Source: Actinomycetes bacterium (GTDB lineage: Bacteria; Planctomycetota; Phycisphaerae; JAACET01). From it: DNA of 7,260 nt. Made by a program: the position numbers and the translations under genes. Positions 1-6,195 of this stretch are shown here, in pieces. The notes below the pieces were generated by a model that ran no database searches, was not told where the DNA came from, and saw nothing but the letters and a program-made list of their open reading frames with translations. Each line of letters opens with the position of its first letter. Position 1 is the first letter of the stretch. The stretch spans positions 1 through 7,260 of the forward strand of contig DAOVKO010000104.1 in assembly GCA_030631725.1 (NCBI GenBank). The letters run 5' to 3'.

Positions 1-11
1 ACAGAACAGTA

Positions 12-1103
12 ATGGAGATCAACGTTTCACAGAAAATTTCTCATGAACCCAGAGCCTCTTACGCCAAGCCAATAAAATCGGTCAAACCGTACGATGATGT
101 CAGATGGAAAGATCTGAGCAAGCTCGATCTTTCTACCAGAAGGGGGCTCATTGCTACACTGACATTTAATACGAAAACTGTTTGGCCGAGGCGAGTCGGA
201 TTGTTTGCCGACAGGACGTTGAAAAGGGCCATGAACCCGGGCCTTGGCGTTCGCCAGCTACACCAACAGGGCATCACCGGCAAGGGTGTCAATGTAGCTA
301 TTATCGACCAACCCACGTACTTGGTGCATCCTGAATTCACTGGAAAAATTGTGGAGTATTACGACACAGGTTGCGAGACTGACGAAAGCAGCATGCATGG
401 CCCTGCGGTTGCGAGCCTGCTTGTTGGTACCAATTGCGGAACGGCTCCGGATGCTCGGGTGTACTATGCGGCGGCTCCTTCCTGGAAAAGAGATGCAGCC
501 TACTATGCTAAGGGATTAGACTGGATAATTGCACAAAATGAGAAACTTCCGGAAGGAGAGAAAATCCGTGTGGTGTCGGTTTCGGCATCGCCAAATCAGT
601 CATCCTGGGCAAATCGACAGATGTGGGACAGGGCCTGTGCCCGAGCAGAGGCAGATGGAATTATGGTGCTAGACTGCACCGATAGTCGTCATCGTGGGTT
701 TATCTGTCGGGGCTGGTATGATTCGAGGTATCCAGAGAACGTAACCAAGTGTAACCCTTGGGCTCCGCCAAACAGAGAATTCCGGGGGCGTCCCACGGAT
801 ATGGGTATTTTTGTGCCCGCGGCACCCCGAACAACTGCCGAAGATGGCGGGGACGATAAATTTGGCTATCGCTATCAATACTGGGGACGTGGTGGGCTGA
901 GTTGGGCAATTCCTTACTGCGCGGGCGTGTTGGCAATGGGCTGGCAAGTAAATCCAGAGCTCTCGCCTGAACAAATGCGAGAGCTCCTTTTTAAATCCGC
1001 CTTTATGAAGAGAGACGGAGCGAAAATCATCAATCCCAGGAAGTTTATCGGATTCGTCAGGAAAGCTAGGATTACTCGGAAAGCTGGCACACGGCGCCAA
1101 TAA
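12..1103 (+). CDS. Divergent subtilisin-like (S8 family) serine peptidase
   Basis: A 363-residue protein with the three subtilase catalytic blocks in the right order. The Asp block is VAIIDQP (Asp99), the His block is MHGPAVASLL (His129) and the Ser block is GLSWAIPYCAG (Ser297), matching the family pattern GTSMAxPxxAG. It should hydrolyse peptide bonds; substrate and partner are unknown. The first 85 residues are charged, lack a hydrophobic signal segment and do not look like a normal secretion signal, so a cytoplasmic location is more likely from what is visible. Oddity: the strand that normally ends in the oxyanion-hole Asn (VVVAAAGN in subtilisins) reads GIMVLDCTDS around residues 216-225, so the Asn appears replaced. 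The tail after residue 345 is Arg/Lys-rich. The frame is open to the left edge of the window and the 11 bases before the ATG show no ribosome binding site, so the true start may lie upstream. Confidence 0.85.
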   Translation: MEINVSQKISHEPRASYAKPIKSVKPYDDVRWKDLSKLDLSTRRGLIATLTFNTKTVWPRRVGLFADRTLKRAMNPGLGVRQLHQQGITGKGVNVAIIDQPTYLVHPEFTGKIVEYYDTGCETDESSMHGPAVASLLVGTNCGTAPDARVYYAAAPSWKRDAAYYAKGLDWIIAQNEKLPEGEKIRVVSVSASPNQSSWANRQMWDRACARAEADGIMVLDCTDSRHRGFICRGWYDSRYPENVTKCNPWAPPNREFRGRPTDMGIFVPAAPRTTAEDGGDDKFGYRYQYWGRGGLSWAIPYCAGVLAMGWQVNPELSPEQMRELLFKSAFMKRDGAKIINPRKFIGFVRKARITRKAGTRRQ

Positions 1104-1114
1104 GCTGGGGGCAC

Positions 1115-1140
1115 AGCGATTCACTAGGCCACTCATCGCT
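1115..1140 (+). other. Weak hairpin just after the peptidase gene
   Basis: AGCGAT (1115-1120) and ATCGCT (1135-1140) are perfect inverted copies separated by 14 bases, starting 12 bases after the peptidase stop codon. Only TTGAAAA follows, not a T tract, so it does not meet the usual form of an intrinsic terminator. It may help end the peptidase transcript or be chance. Confidence 0.2.
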
Positions 1141-1163
1141 TTGAAAACGAATATACTCTCGTC

Positions 1164-1192
1164 TTGCCCAATCCACGCCCAGAGCTTACAAT
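1164..1192 (+). promoter_or_regulatory. Possible sigma70-type promoter for cobO
   Basis: TTGCCC (1164-1169, 4 of 6 to TTGACA) and TACAAT (1187-1192, 5 of 6 to TATAAT) are separated by the ideal 17 bases, leaving a leader of about 60 bases before cobO. This is a match by eye in a 157-base gap and could be chance. The gap holds nothing else convincing apart from the weak hairpin to its left and a short inverted pair CCCAG/CTGGG (1205-1209 and 1224-1228). Confidence 0.35.
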
Positions 1193-1247
1193 TCCCGGGC
1201 TAACCCCAGGTTTTAAGAAGCCACTGGGCTCATTAGTAATGTGATTC

Positions 1248-1252
1248 AAGGA
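1248..1252 (+). promoter_or_regulatory. Ribosome binding site of cobO
   Basis: AAGGA lies 8 bases before the ATG at 1261, which supports that start. Confidence 0.6.
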
Positions 1253-1260
1253 ATGCTATC

Positions 1261-1806
1261 ATGGGCAAGGAACGCGGATTGGTACAGGTGTACACGGGCA
1301 AGGGTAAGGGCAAGACCACCGCGGCTGTGGGCTTGGCCGTCCGGGCTCTGGGCTGGGGCAGACGGGTCTACGTGTGTCAGTTTCTAAAACCCGCAGGGAT
1401 CAAGAGTGGGGAGATGTGCCTCATCGAAAAATTCCCCCAGCGATTGCGCTGGGAACGCATCGAAAACGGCTGGCCGTTGACCAAGGGCGGGCCGAGCAAA
1501 GAGGTGCGGGAAAAGATGCGGGCGGCAATTGCTGAAATTTGGCCGAGAATCGTAAAGGCCCTCAGCGAGCGTGAGTATGACCTGGTTATCCTGGATGAGA
1601 TAAACTATTGTCTGAGTGAAAGGCTTATCGACTGGCCGACTGTAAAACAACTGCTGGAGAAAAAACATCCGGAAGTGGAACTGGTACTAACCGGACGGGG
1701 TGCCAGCCGAGAGCTAATCAAGGCTGCGGATTTGGTGAGCGAAGTTCTGGATATCAAACATCCTTATCGCACGGGGACAATAGCCCGGAAGGGCATTGAA
1801 TACTGA
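1261..1806 (+). CDS. cobO: Corrinoid adenosyltransferase (CobA/CobO/BtuR type)
   Basis: A 181-residue protein of the usual family length. It transfers the 5'-deoxyadenosyl group from ATP to the cobalt of a reduced corrinoid such as cob(I)yrinic acid a,c-diamide or cob(I)alamin, in the cytoplasm. Seen in the sequence: the glycine-rich P-loop TGKGKGKTTAA (residues 12-22), which in this family is used in an unusual orientation; the core VYVCQFLK (37-43 region); a Walker B-like strand YDLVILDEINY (106-116); VLTGRGA (142-148); and the family C-terminus IKHPYRTGTIARKGIEY (165-181). It is the first gene of a block with btuF, btuC and btuD, so it probably activates imported corrinoid. The gap to btuF is 105 bases and contains a 7-bp repeat tract, so co-transcription is plausible but not shown. 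Biochemically CobO and BtuR names are interchangeable here. Confidence 0.95.
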   Translation: MGKERGLVQVYTGKGKGKTTAAVGLAVRALGWGRRVYVCQFLKPAGIKSGEMCLIEKFPQRLRWERIENGWPLTKGGPSKEVREKMRAAIAEIWPRIVKALSEREYDLVILDEINYCLSERLIDWPTVKQLLEKKHPEVELVLTGRGASRELIKAADLVSEVLDIKHPYRTGTIARKGIEY

Positions 1807-1860
1807 AAAAAGGCTTGAGGCCTGAGGCCTGAGGCCTGAGACTTGAGGGACTCGAAGAAA
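1805..1860 (+). repeat. Degenerate 7-bp tandem repeat between cobO and btuF
   Basis: Read in 7-base steps from 1805, the sequence is GAAAAAA, GGCTTGA, GGCCTGA, GGCCTGA, GGCCTGA, GACTTGA, GGGACTC, GAAGAAA. The three central copies are identical and the flanking ones differ at one to several bases. The tract begins inside the cobO stop codon. Its purine-rich GGCYTGA units resemble the AGACTGG/AGGCTGA units of the tract between btuC and btuD, which suggests one repeat family spread through the genome. Each GGCCTGA junction makes the palindrome AGGCCT. Confidence 0.85.
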
Positions 1861-1872
1861 ATCATTGGTTAG

Positions 1873-1895
1873 TCGTGCTTTGCTACGTAGCACGA
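1873..1895 (+). promoter_or_regulatory. Hairpin in the btuF leader
   Basis: TCGTGCT (1873-1879) and AGCACGA (1889-1895) form a perfect 7-bp stem with a 9-base loop, 16 bases before the btuF ATG. An overlapping perfect 12-bp palindrome, TGCTACGTAGCA (1881-1892), offers an alternative fold or a dyad for a DNA-binding protein. The 3' arm ends where GAGGGG (1894-1899) begins, the only purine-rich candidate ribosome binding site, so folding could affect btuF translation. That function is inferred. Confidence 0.35.
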
Positions 1896-1911
1896 GGGGC
1901 TGAATATCAGA

Positions 1912-2799
1912 ATGAAAATCTGGCTAACAATAATTTTGATAATAGCAGCAGTGCTGGTAATTCTAAGCTGGCGGGGTATGCCAGAAAGAAGCCAGGTGGA
2001 AGGGCTACGGATAGTTTCTCTGAGCCCGGCTATTACCGAGATACTGTTTGAGTTGGGGCTGGGCGAGCAGATTGTGGGGGTCTCGAAGCGTTCGGATTAT
2101 CCACCCGCCGCCCGGAAAATCCCCCGCGTGGGTGAATACGGCGATCCGAATATCGAGTTGATCCTGCGGGCCAAGCCGGACCTGGTCATCAGCCAAAGAA
2201 TTTCGCCTGATAAGATCATCCTGATGCAAAACGAACTCGCCGGAGTCTGTAAGTTCTTGCTGCTGAAGGTTGACACCCTGGCAGAGATTATTGAATCGAC
2301 CAAGAAAATAGCCCAGGCCACCGGCACAAGCGAGCGCGGTCAAGAGCTCACCGACCGCTGGCAAAAAAAAATAGAGCAACTGGAAGCACAATACGCCCAC
2401 CTGCCCGACGAGGACCGAGTCAAAGTGTATGTAGAGATAGGAGCCAATCCGCTGCGGACTTGTGGGCCGGGCAACTACTTATCGCAGATGATCCACTTGG
2501 CTGGTGGCAAGAACCTCGGCGACGCGGCGACGGGGAGTCTCTGGCCGATCGTCAGCAGCGAAACGGTGGTGGTCTGGAATCCGCAGGTCATACTGGTGTT
2601 GGAAATGAAACGCAGCGGTGGTTTCAAAGAGCAAATCAGCTCGCGGCTGAGCTGGGACAATATCGAGGCGGTCAAGAGCGGGCGGATTGTCCAGCTGAGC
2701 GATGCCTATCAAAGGCAGGGGCCAAGGTTGTTTGAAGCAGCCGAAAAATTGGCCCAGATTATTCACAGCCAAGCAACACAGGAGCAGAAGGGTGAGTGA
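1912..2799 (+). CDS. btuF: Cobalamin ABC transporter substrate-binding protein (BtuF-like)
   Basis: A 295-residue class III (helical-backbone, BtuF/FhuD/TroA-like) binding protein that would hold cobalamin or another corrinoid outside the inner membrane and deliver it to BtuC. It has one N-terminal hydrophobic segment (about residues 3-19, rich in Ile/Leu/Val). This is followed by the family opening RIVSLSPAITEILFELG (33-49), then VGVSKRSDYP (55-64), IPRVGEYGDPNIELILRAKPDLVI (70-93) and, in the second lobe, a Gly-rich GPGNYLSQMIHLAGGKN stretch (185-201) with NPQVIL (223-228). No Cys lipobox follows the hydrophobic segment and no clear AxA cleavage site is seen, so it may be an anchored or ordinary exported protein rather than a lipoprotein. 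The B12 assignment rests largely on the neighbours cobO, btuC and btuD; by sequence alone, haem or siderophore binding cannot be excluded. The ATG is chosen because it starts the signal segment; the best ribosome binding site, GAGGGG, sits 12 bases away. Confidence 0.88.
   Translation: MKIWLTIILIIAAVLVILSWRGMPERSQVEGLRIVSLSPAITEILFELGLGEQIVGVSKRSDYPPAARKIPRVGEYGDPNIELILRAKPDLVISQRISPDKIILMQNELAGVCKFLLLKVDTLAEIIESTKKIAQATGTSERGQELTDRWQKKIEQLEAQYAHLPDEDRVKVYVEIGANPLRTCGPGNYLSQMIHLAGGKNLGDAATGSLWPIVSSETVVVWNPQVILVLEMKRSGGFKEQISSRLSWDNIEAVKSGRIVQLSDAYQRQGPRLFEAAEKLAQIIHSQATQEQKGE
2780..2784 (+). promoter_or_regulatory. Ribosome binding site that fixes the btuC start
   Basis: AGGAG ends 7 bases before GTG at 2792. 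The in-frame ATG further upstream at 2702 has no comparable site and would put 90 bases of btuC inside btuF. Confidence 0.6.
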
Positions 2800-3757
2800 A
2801 AAGGCGGGCAGAACTTTTCGCATCGGGGTCCTTGCGGCGAGCCTGGGGTTGGTGGTCTTTCTGGGGTTGGCGATCGGTCCCAGCGGCTGGTGCCTGAATA
2901 ATTGGACGATATTGAAACTGCGCCTGGGCAGTGTGCTGTTAGCGGCCGTGGCCGGAGCGGGGCTGAGCGTGGCCGGGGCGGTGCTGCAGGGGGTGCTGCG
3001 AAATCCGTTGGCTGATCCTTACGTGCTGGGGATGAGCGGGGGAGCGGGGCTGGGATACGGAGTGGTAGTGATCACCGGGGCGGTTTGGCTGGGCAGTTGG
3101 GTGCTGCCGGCCGGGGCGTTTGCCGGGGCCCTGGCCACCATGGTGCTGGTGTACCTGTTGGCCAAGACGGGCAACACGATTCCGGTTACTACGTTGCTGC
3201 TGGCAGGGGTGATTATGGGGGCCATGACCGGGGCGATGCTGATGTTTATCGTGTCGGTGGGTTCGTATGAGCAGATGCACGATCTGGTGTGGTGGATGCT
3301 GGGTAACGTGCAGGTGACCGACTGGAAGCTGCCCGTTCTGGTGGGAGCGGCTACGGCCGTGGGGGTTGTGCTGGCCTGGGTGTTCTCGCGGGAGCTGAAC
3401 GTGATGGTGCTGGGCGAAGAGGAGGCCAGCTTTCTAGGCGTGCGAGTGGAGTTGGCTAAGAAGCTGTTCTTCGTAGTGGCTTCGCTGATGACCGGGGCGG
3501 TGGTTTCGGTGTGCGGGCTGATTGGTTTCGTCGGGCTGATCGTGCCGCACGCGGTTAGGCTGGCGATCGGGCCTGATAATCGCAAGCTGATACCGGCGTC
3601 GGCGGTGGTGGGGGCGGGGTTTTTGATATTGGCCAACACCTTCGCCCAGGTGATTATTGCCCCGCGGGTCTTGCCGATAGGAGTGGTGACGGCTTTTCTG
3701 GGTGGGCCTTTCTTTATCTACCTGCTGCGGCGAAGACGAAAAGGTGTCTGGACTTGA
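2792..3757 (+). CDS. btuC: Cobalamin ABC transporter permease (BtuC-like, FecCD family)
   Basis: A 321-residue polytopic inner-membrane protein, the usual FecCD length, forming the corrinoid channel as a dimer with BtuD. Hydrophobic helices run through almost its whole length, starting at about residues 11-29. Family marks are RLGSVLLAAVAGAGLSVAGA (44-63; the usual form is RLPRxL), LQGVLRNPLADPYVLGMSGG (65-84), the cytoplasmic coupling loop LGEEEASFLGV (207-217), GLIGFVGLIVPHAVRL (242-257) and the C-terminal APRVLPIGVVTAFLGGPFF (290-308). The GTG start is preferred over an in-frame ATG at 2702, which would add 30 hydrophilic residues (MPIKGRGQGC and onward) that look like out-of-frame btuF. 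With the GTG, the gene overlaps the end of btuF by 8 bases, a typical sign of translational coupling. It is strikingly rich in G (one line counted at about 68% G+C). Substrate specificity is inferred from context. Confidence 0.92.
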   Translation: MSEKAGRTFRIGVLAASLGLVVFLGLAIGPSGWCLNNWTILKLRLGSVLLAAVAGAGLSVAGAVLQGVLRNPLADPYVLGMSGGAGLGYGVVVITGAVWLGSWVLPAGAFAGALATMVLVYLLAKTGNTIPVTTLLLAGVIMGAMTGAMLMFIVSVGSYEQMHDLVWWMLGNVQVTDWKLPVLVGAATAVGVVLAWVFSRELNVMVLGEEEASFLGVRVELAKKLFFVVASLMTGAVVSVCGLIGFVGLIVPHAVRLAIGPDNRKLIPASAVVGAGFLILANTFAQVIIAPRVLPIGVVTAFLGGPFFIYLLRRRRKGVWT

Positions 3758-3898
3758 AAATGTAAAAAGCAAAATGCAAAATGGCAAACGAGACTGGAGA
3801 CTGTAGGCTGAAGACTGGAGGAAATCAAAAAACCGTCGTCCTCAAGCCTACGGGCTACAGTCTACAGTCTACAGCCTGTCTAATTTTTGATTTTTGAT
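3756..3898 (+). repeat. Two 7-bp repeat tracts forming an imperfect inverted repeat between btuC and btuD
   Basis: The left tract, in 7-base steps from 3756, reads GAAAATG, TAAAAAG, CAAAATG, CAAAATG, GCAAACG, AGACTGG, AGACTGT, AGGCTGA, AGACTGG. The right tract from 3841 reads CTCAAGC, CTACGGG, CTACAGT, CTACAGT, CTACAGC, CTGTCTA, ATTTTTG, ATTTTTG. The right tract is the reverse complement of the left in kind: A-rich units outside, GACTGTAG-type units inside. Bases 3799-3822 pair with 3839-3862 at 19 of 24 positions around a 16-base loop, so RNA from the operon could form a long hairpin here. The tract begins inside the btuC stop codon and runs up to the btuD start region. Confidence 0.85.
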
Positions 3899-4678
3899 AT
3901 GACTATGCTGCAGGCGACGAATATACATTATGCCTATGACTCCCAGGCGGTGCTGCGGGGGGTGGATATGCATGTAGCGGCAGGTGAGTTCGTGGGGATT
4001 ATTGGGCCGAACGGCTCGGGCAAGACGACTCTGCTGCGGGCGTTGGGCGGGGTGATCAGGCCGGATAAGGGCCAAGTACACTTCGAAGGTAAGGCGGTTA
4101 GCGAAGTGAGCAGGGGCCAATTGGCAAAGCGGATGGCCTGCCTGAGCCAGACGGTGAATGTGAATTTGCCGTTCAGCGTGCGGCAAGTGGTGCTGCTGGG
4201 GCGCAATCCGCATCTCAAACGCTTTCAACGGCTCGGGCCGAGTGATGAGCAAATAGCGGATAGAGCGATGGCTGATGCGGCTGTGGACGATTTGGCTGAT
4301 AAGCTGGTCACGGAAATCAGTGCCGGGGAGCGGCAGCGGGTGTTTATTGCGATGGCCCTGGCCCAGGAGCCGGATTTGCTGATGCTGGATGAGCCCACCA
4401 GCCATTTGGACATTGCTCATCAGGTGCGGATTTACGAGCTTTTGACACGCCTGCACCGCCAACGCAAGCTTACCGTCGTGATCGTCAGCCACGATTTGAA
4501 TTTAGCGGCTGAGTACTGCCAGAAACTTATTCTCCTCGACGCCGGCCGAGTCGCCCAAACCGGCTCCGCCCAGCAGGTCATCCGCAAAGATATCCTCGAG
4601 CAAGTTTACGGCACAGCCGTTACCGTACAGACCAATCAAACCACCGGCCGACCTCACGTTATGCTGGGAGGGCACTAG
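3899..4678 (+). CDS. btuD: Cobalamin ABC transporter ATP-binding protein (BtuD-like)
   Basis: A 259-residue ABC ATPase that would power BtuC as a cytoplasmic dimer. Numbering from the ATG at 3899: Walker A GPNGSGKTT (36-44), Q-loop LSQTV (82-86), signature ISAGERQ (140-146), Walker B LLMLDEP with catalytic Glu165, D-loop SHLD and H-loop His198 in VIVSHDLNLAAEY. The signature is ISAGE rather than the common LSGGE, within the range seen for FecCD partners. The start is uncertain. ATG codons at 3899 and 3905 and a TTG at 3887 are all in frame, none has a visible ribosome binding site, and the TTG lies inside the 7-bp repeat tract. The family usually begins close to the MLQATNIHYAY residues, which favours 3905 or 3899. 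The repeat tract has apparently displaced the normal leader. The hydrophilic C-terminus after residue 236 is typical of the subfamily. Confidence 0.93.
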   Translation: MTMLQATNIHYAYDSQAVLRGVDMHVAAGEFVGIIGPNGSGKTTLLRALGGVIRPDKGQVHFEGKAVSEVSRGQLAKRMACLSQTVNVNLPFSVRQVVLLGRNPHLKRFQRLGPSDEQIADRAMADAAVDDLADKLVTEISAGERQRVFIAMALAQEPDLLMLDEPTSHLDIAHQVRIYELLTRLHRQRKLTVVIVSHDLNLAAEYCQKLILLDAGRVAQTGSAQQVIRKDILEQVYGTAVTVQTNQTTGRPHVMLGGH

Positions 4679-4823
4679 GGTTAACGAAACAGCATACGCT
4701 TACGATACTTGGGCCTAGCGCGTCTTAGCTGTACGGGTCTTGGTTCGTGGGATTTGTTGGCGGGAATATTTTTGCCAGCTTTGGGAGTCTCATTTGTTTA
4801 TGCTTCCAGTCCATTTTTTTCAT

Positions 4824-4852
4824 TTGACAATATGAATCCGCTGCCTGACAAT
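4824..4852 (+). promoter_or_regulatory. Probable sigma70-type promoter for the ATPase/PIN-like cassette
   Basis: A perfect TTGACA (4824-4829) is followed after 17 bases by GACAAT (4847-4852, 4 of 6 to TATAAT). The two boxes lie inside a direct repeat of TGACAAT (4825-4831 and 4846-4852) spaced 21 bases, about two helical turns, which could also be a repressor site. The leader to the ATG at 4909 is about 50 bases. The rest of the 230-base gap (4679-4823) shows no RNA gene or clear terminator. Confidence 0.45.
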
Positions 4853-4894
4853 TACCGCCAGTCTAGGAGTTTTCGAATATAAAGTGCTACGGCT

Positions 4895-4900
4895 AGGAGG
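4895..4900 (+). promoter_or_regulatory. Strong ribosome binding site of the AAA ATPase gene
   Basis: A full AGGAGG sits 8 bases before the ATG at 4909, the best Shine-Dalgarno sequence in the window. Confidence 0.8.
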
Positions 4901-4908
4901 ATAGCCCA

Positions 4909-6195
4909 ATGATTACAAAGCTCCATCTAGAGAACTTTCGGGGCATCCAGAAGACCGCTATGGATTTGGGCAAGATCACGGTCCTAACAGGCGCGAACAA
5001 TAGCGGCAAATCTACCGCTATCTACGGTCTGCTTGCCCTGAAGAACGTCGTCTTGAACCCAAACCAGCCCTTGGATGCTTTCTTGAACCTCGGATTTCTG
5101 AATCTTGGGGGATTCAGTCAGACGGTCCATCTGAAGAAAGAAGCGCTAAAGATTCGGCTTGGTATCGAAGTTCTGAGAAACAAAACACGCTGTGCATATT
5201 CAGCCTGCCTTGGAAAGAAGCAATCTGAACTAAGCGTAGAAGTCTTCAAGCCTTACGATGTCTCACTAAATCTTGAAGTCAGTTTTCCATATCCAGCCAA
5301 CCAAACCACAGGCGCCGAAGTCAGGGTCCCTTCCGGCATAGCTAAAGTCATGTGGAACGGCATAACTCCAACCGTATCGATCACCCCAGAAAGTGAGCTG
5401 AATGGGGTGTCTAAACAGAATGAGGAACCGAATGAAAGAAAAACAGACCGAATCGTAACCAAATTGGTGGATCAAGAAGATAGTGAGTACATTGTTGCAG
5501 ACTTATCAAATAGTCTTAACGCGGCCCCAGAGGAGTTGAGGGCAGTGGACTTTGTCCCGCTAAGAAGAGGATTTACACAACCAACTTTTTCATCGGTTCC
5601 TATGCAGCAGCAATTACTCAAGGAGGAAGAATTGGCGACACTTCTTGCTGGGGACCGGGACCTGGAAGCCAAGGTTGCGCATTATCTAGAGCAGATAGTG
5701 CCGCGGACTTTCTCCGTTAGGGCTACACTCGGGACAGCAAATTTCAATCTTCAGTCCCGCGACCGTGCGACTGGGCTAGTCTGCGACCTAGTGAATGAAG
5801 GCTTCGGAACAAATCAGCTGGTTTGGATTCTGGCAAAATCCTTGAGGAGCGAAATGCAGACAATCTGTATTGAAGAATCGGAGATTCACCTACATCCTGA
5901 ATTACTGGACAAGTTGGTCAATGTATTCGTTAAGTTGGTGCAGGATGAAGAAAAACAGTTCATAATATCTACACATAACGAGCATATTGTCCTGTCCCTT
6001 CTAAATGCGGTGGGCCAAGGCAAATTGAAACCCGAAGACATTAATGTGTACTATTTTTCAAAAAAAGGCAAGAAAACTTCGATTGAAAGGCAGACTGTTA
6101 ACGAAAAGGGGCAAATGAAGGGCGGGCTCAAAGGCTTCTATGAGGTCGAACTTGCCCAAGTTCGGGAATTCTTTGGCTCACCAGAAAGCTACTAA
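4909..6195 (+). CDS. OLD/RecF-like AAA family ATPase, first gene of a two-gene cassette
   Basis: A 428-residue SMC/ABC-type P-loop ATPase of the AAA_15/AAA_21 kind. It opens with the family start ITKLHLENFRGIQKTAMDLGKITVLTG. Walker A is GANNSGKST (28-36). A long middle region (about 45-270) has no recognised domain, with a VDFVPLRRGF motif at 213-222 like the vGPxR region of these ATPases. NEGFGTNQLVWIL (296-308) occupies the signature position, Walker B is ICIEESEIHLHP (319-330), and the switch region is STHNEHIV (354-361). All ATPase motifs are intact. There is no C-terminal Toprim domain (it ends at 428), so this is not a complete OLD or GajA nuclease. Such proteins, paired with a small effector, occur in antiphage modules such as Septu (PtuA) and PARIS (AriA). 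Here the partner would be the PIN-like gene starting at the very next base. One gene line of the cassette counted by eye is about 45% G+C, unlike btuC. Defence function is inferred. Confidence 0.85.
   Translation: MITKLHLENFRGIQKTAMDLGKITVLTGANNSGKSTAIYGLLALKNVVLNPNQPLDAFLNLGFLNLGGFSQTVHLKKEALKIRLGIEVLRNKTRCAYSACLGKKQSELSVEVFKPYDVSLNLEVSFPYPANQTTGAEVRVPSGIAKVMWNGITPTVSITPESELNGVSKQNEEPNERKTDRIVTKLVDQEDSEYIVADLSNSLNAAPEELRAVDFVPLRRGFTQPTFSSVPMQQQLLKEEELATLLAGDRDLEAKVAHYLEQIVPRTFSVRATLGTANFNLQSRDRATGLVCDLVNEGFGTNQLVWILAKSLRSEMQTICIEESEIHLHPELLDKLVNVFVKLVQDEEKQFIISTHNEHIVLSLLNAVGQGKLKPEDINVYYFSKKGKKTSIERQTVNEKGQMKGGLKGFYEVELAQVREFFGSPESY

Noticed and set aside
669..1136. Minus-strand reading frame of 155 codons opposite the peptidase gene
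   Set aside because: It has no recognisable domain and lies opposite a gene with intact catalytic motifs; it is a shadow frame.
1104..1260. Cobalamin riboswitch upstream of cobO, suggested by GCCACTGGGC at 1220-1229
   Set aside because: Only the short GCCACTG element is present. The CCGCAACTGT-like core and the B12 box (AGTCAGGAxACCTGCC type) are missing, and the leader is too short.
1805..1860. CRISPR array or rho-independent terminator in the heptad tract
   Set aside because: Units are 7 bases with no spacers, and there is no GC stem followed by a T tract.
3019..3639. Minus-strand reading frame of 206 codons opposite btuC
   Set aside because: Its Ser/Thr/Pro-rich composition is what GC-rich permease DNA gives in antisense; it has no motif and no ribosome binding site evidence.
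3756..3898. Insertion sequence or MITE remnant
   Set aside because: The inverted arms are built from 7-bp tandem units, there is no transposase fragment, and I see no target-site duplication, so repeat expansion fits better.
3869..4492. Minus-strand reading frame of 207 codons opposite btuD
   Set aside because: It has no known motif, and the plus-strand frame has every ABC ATPase motif.
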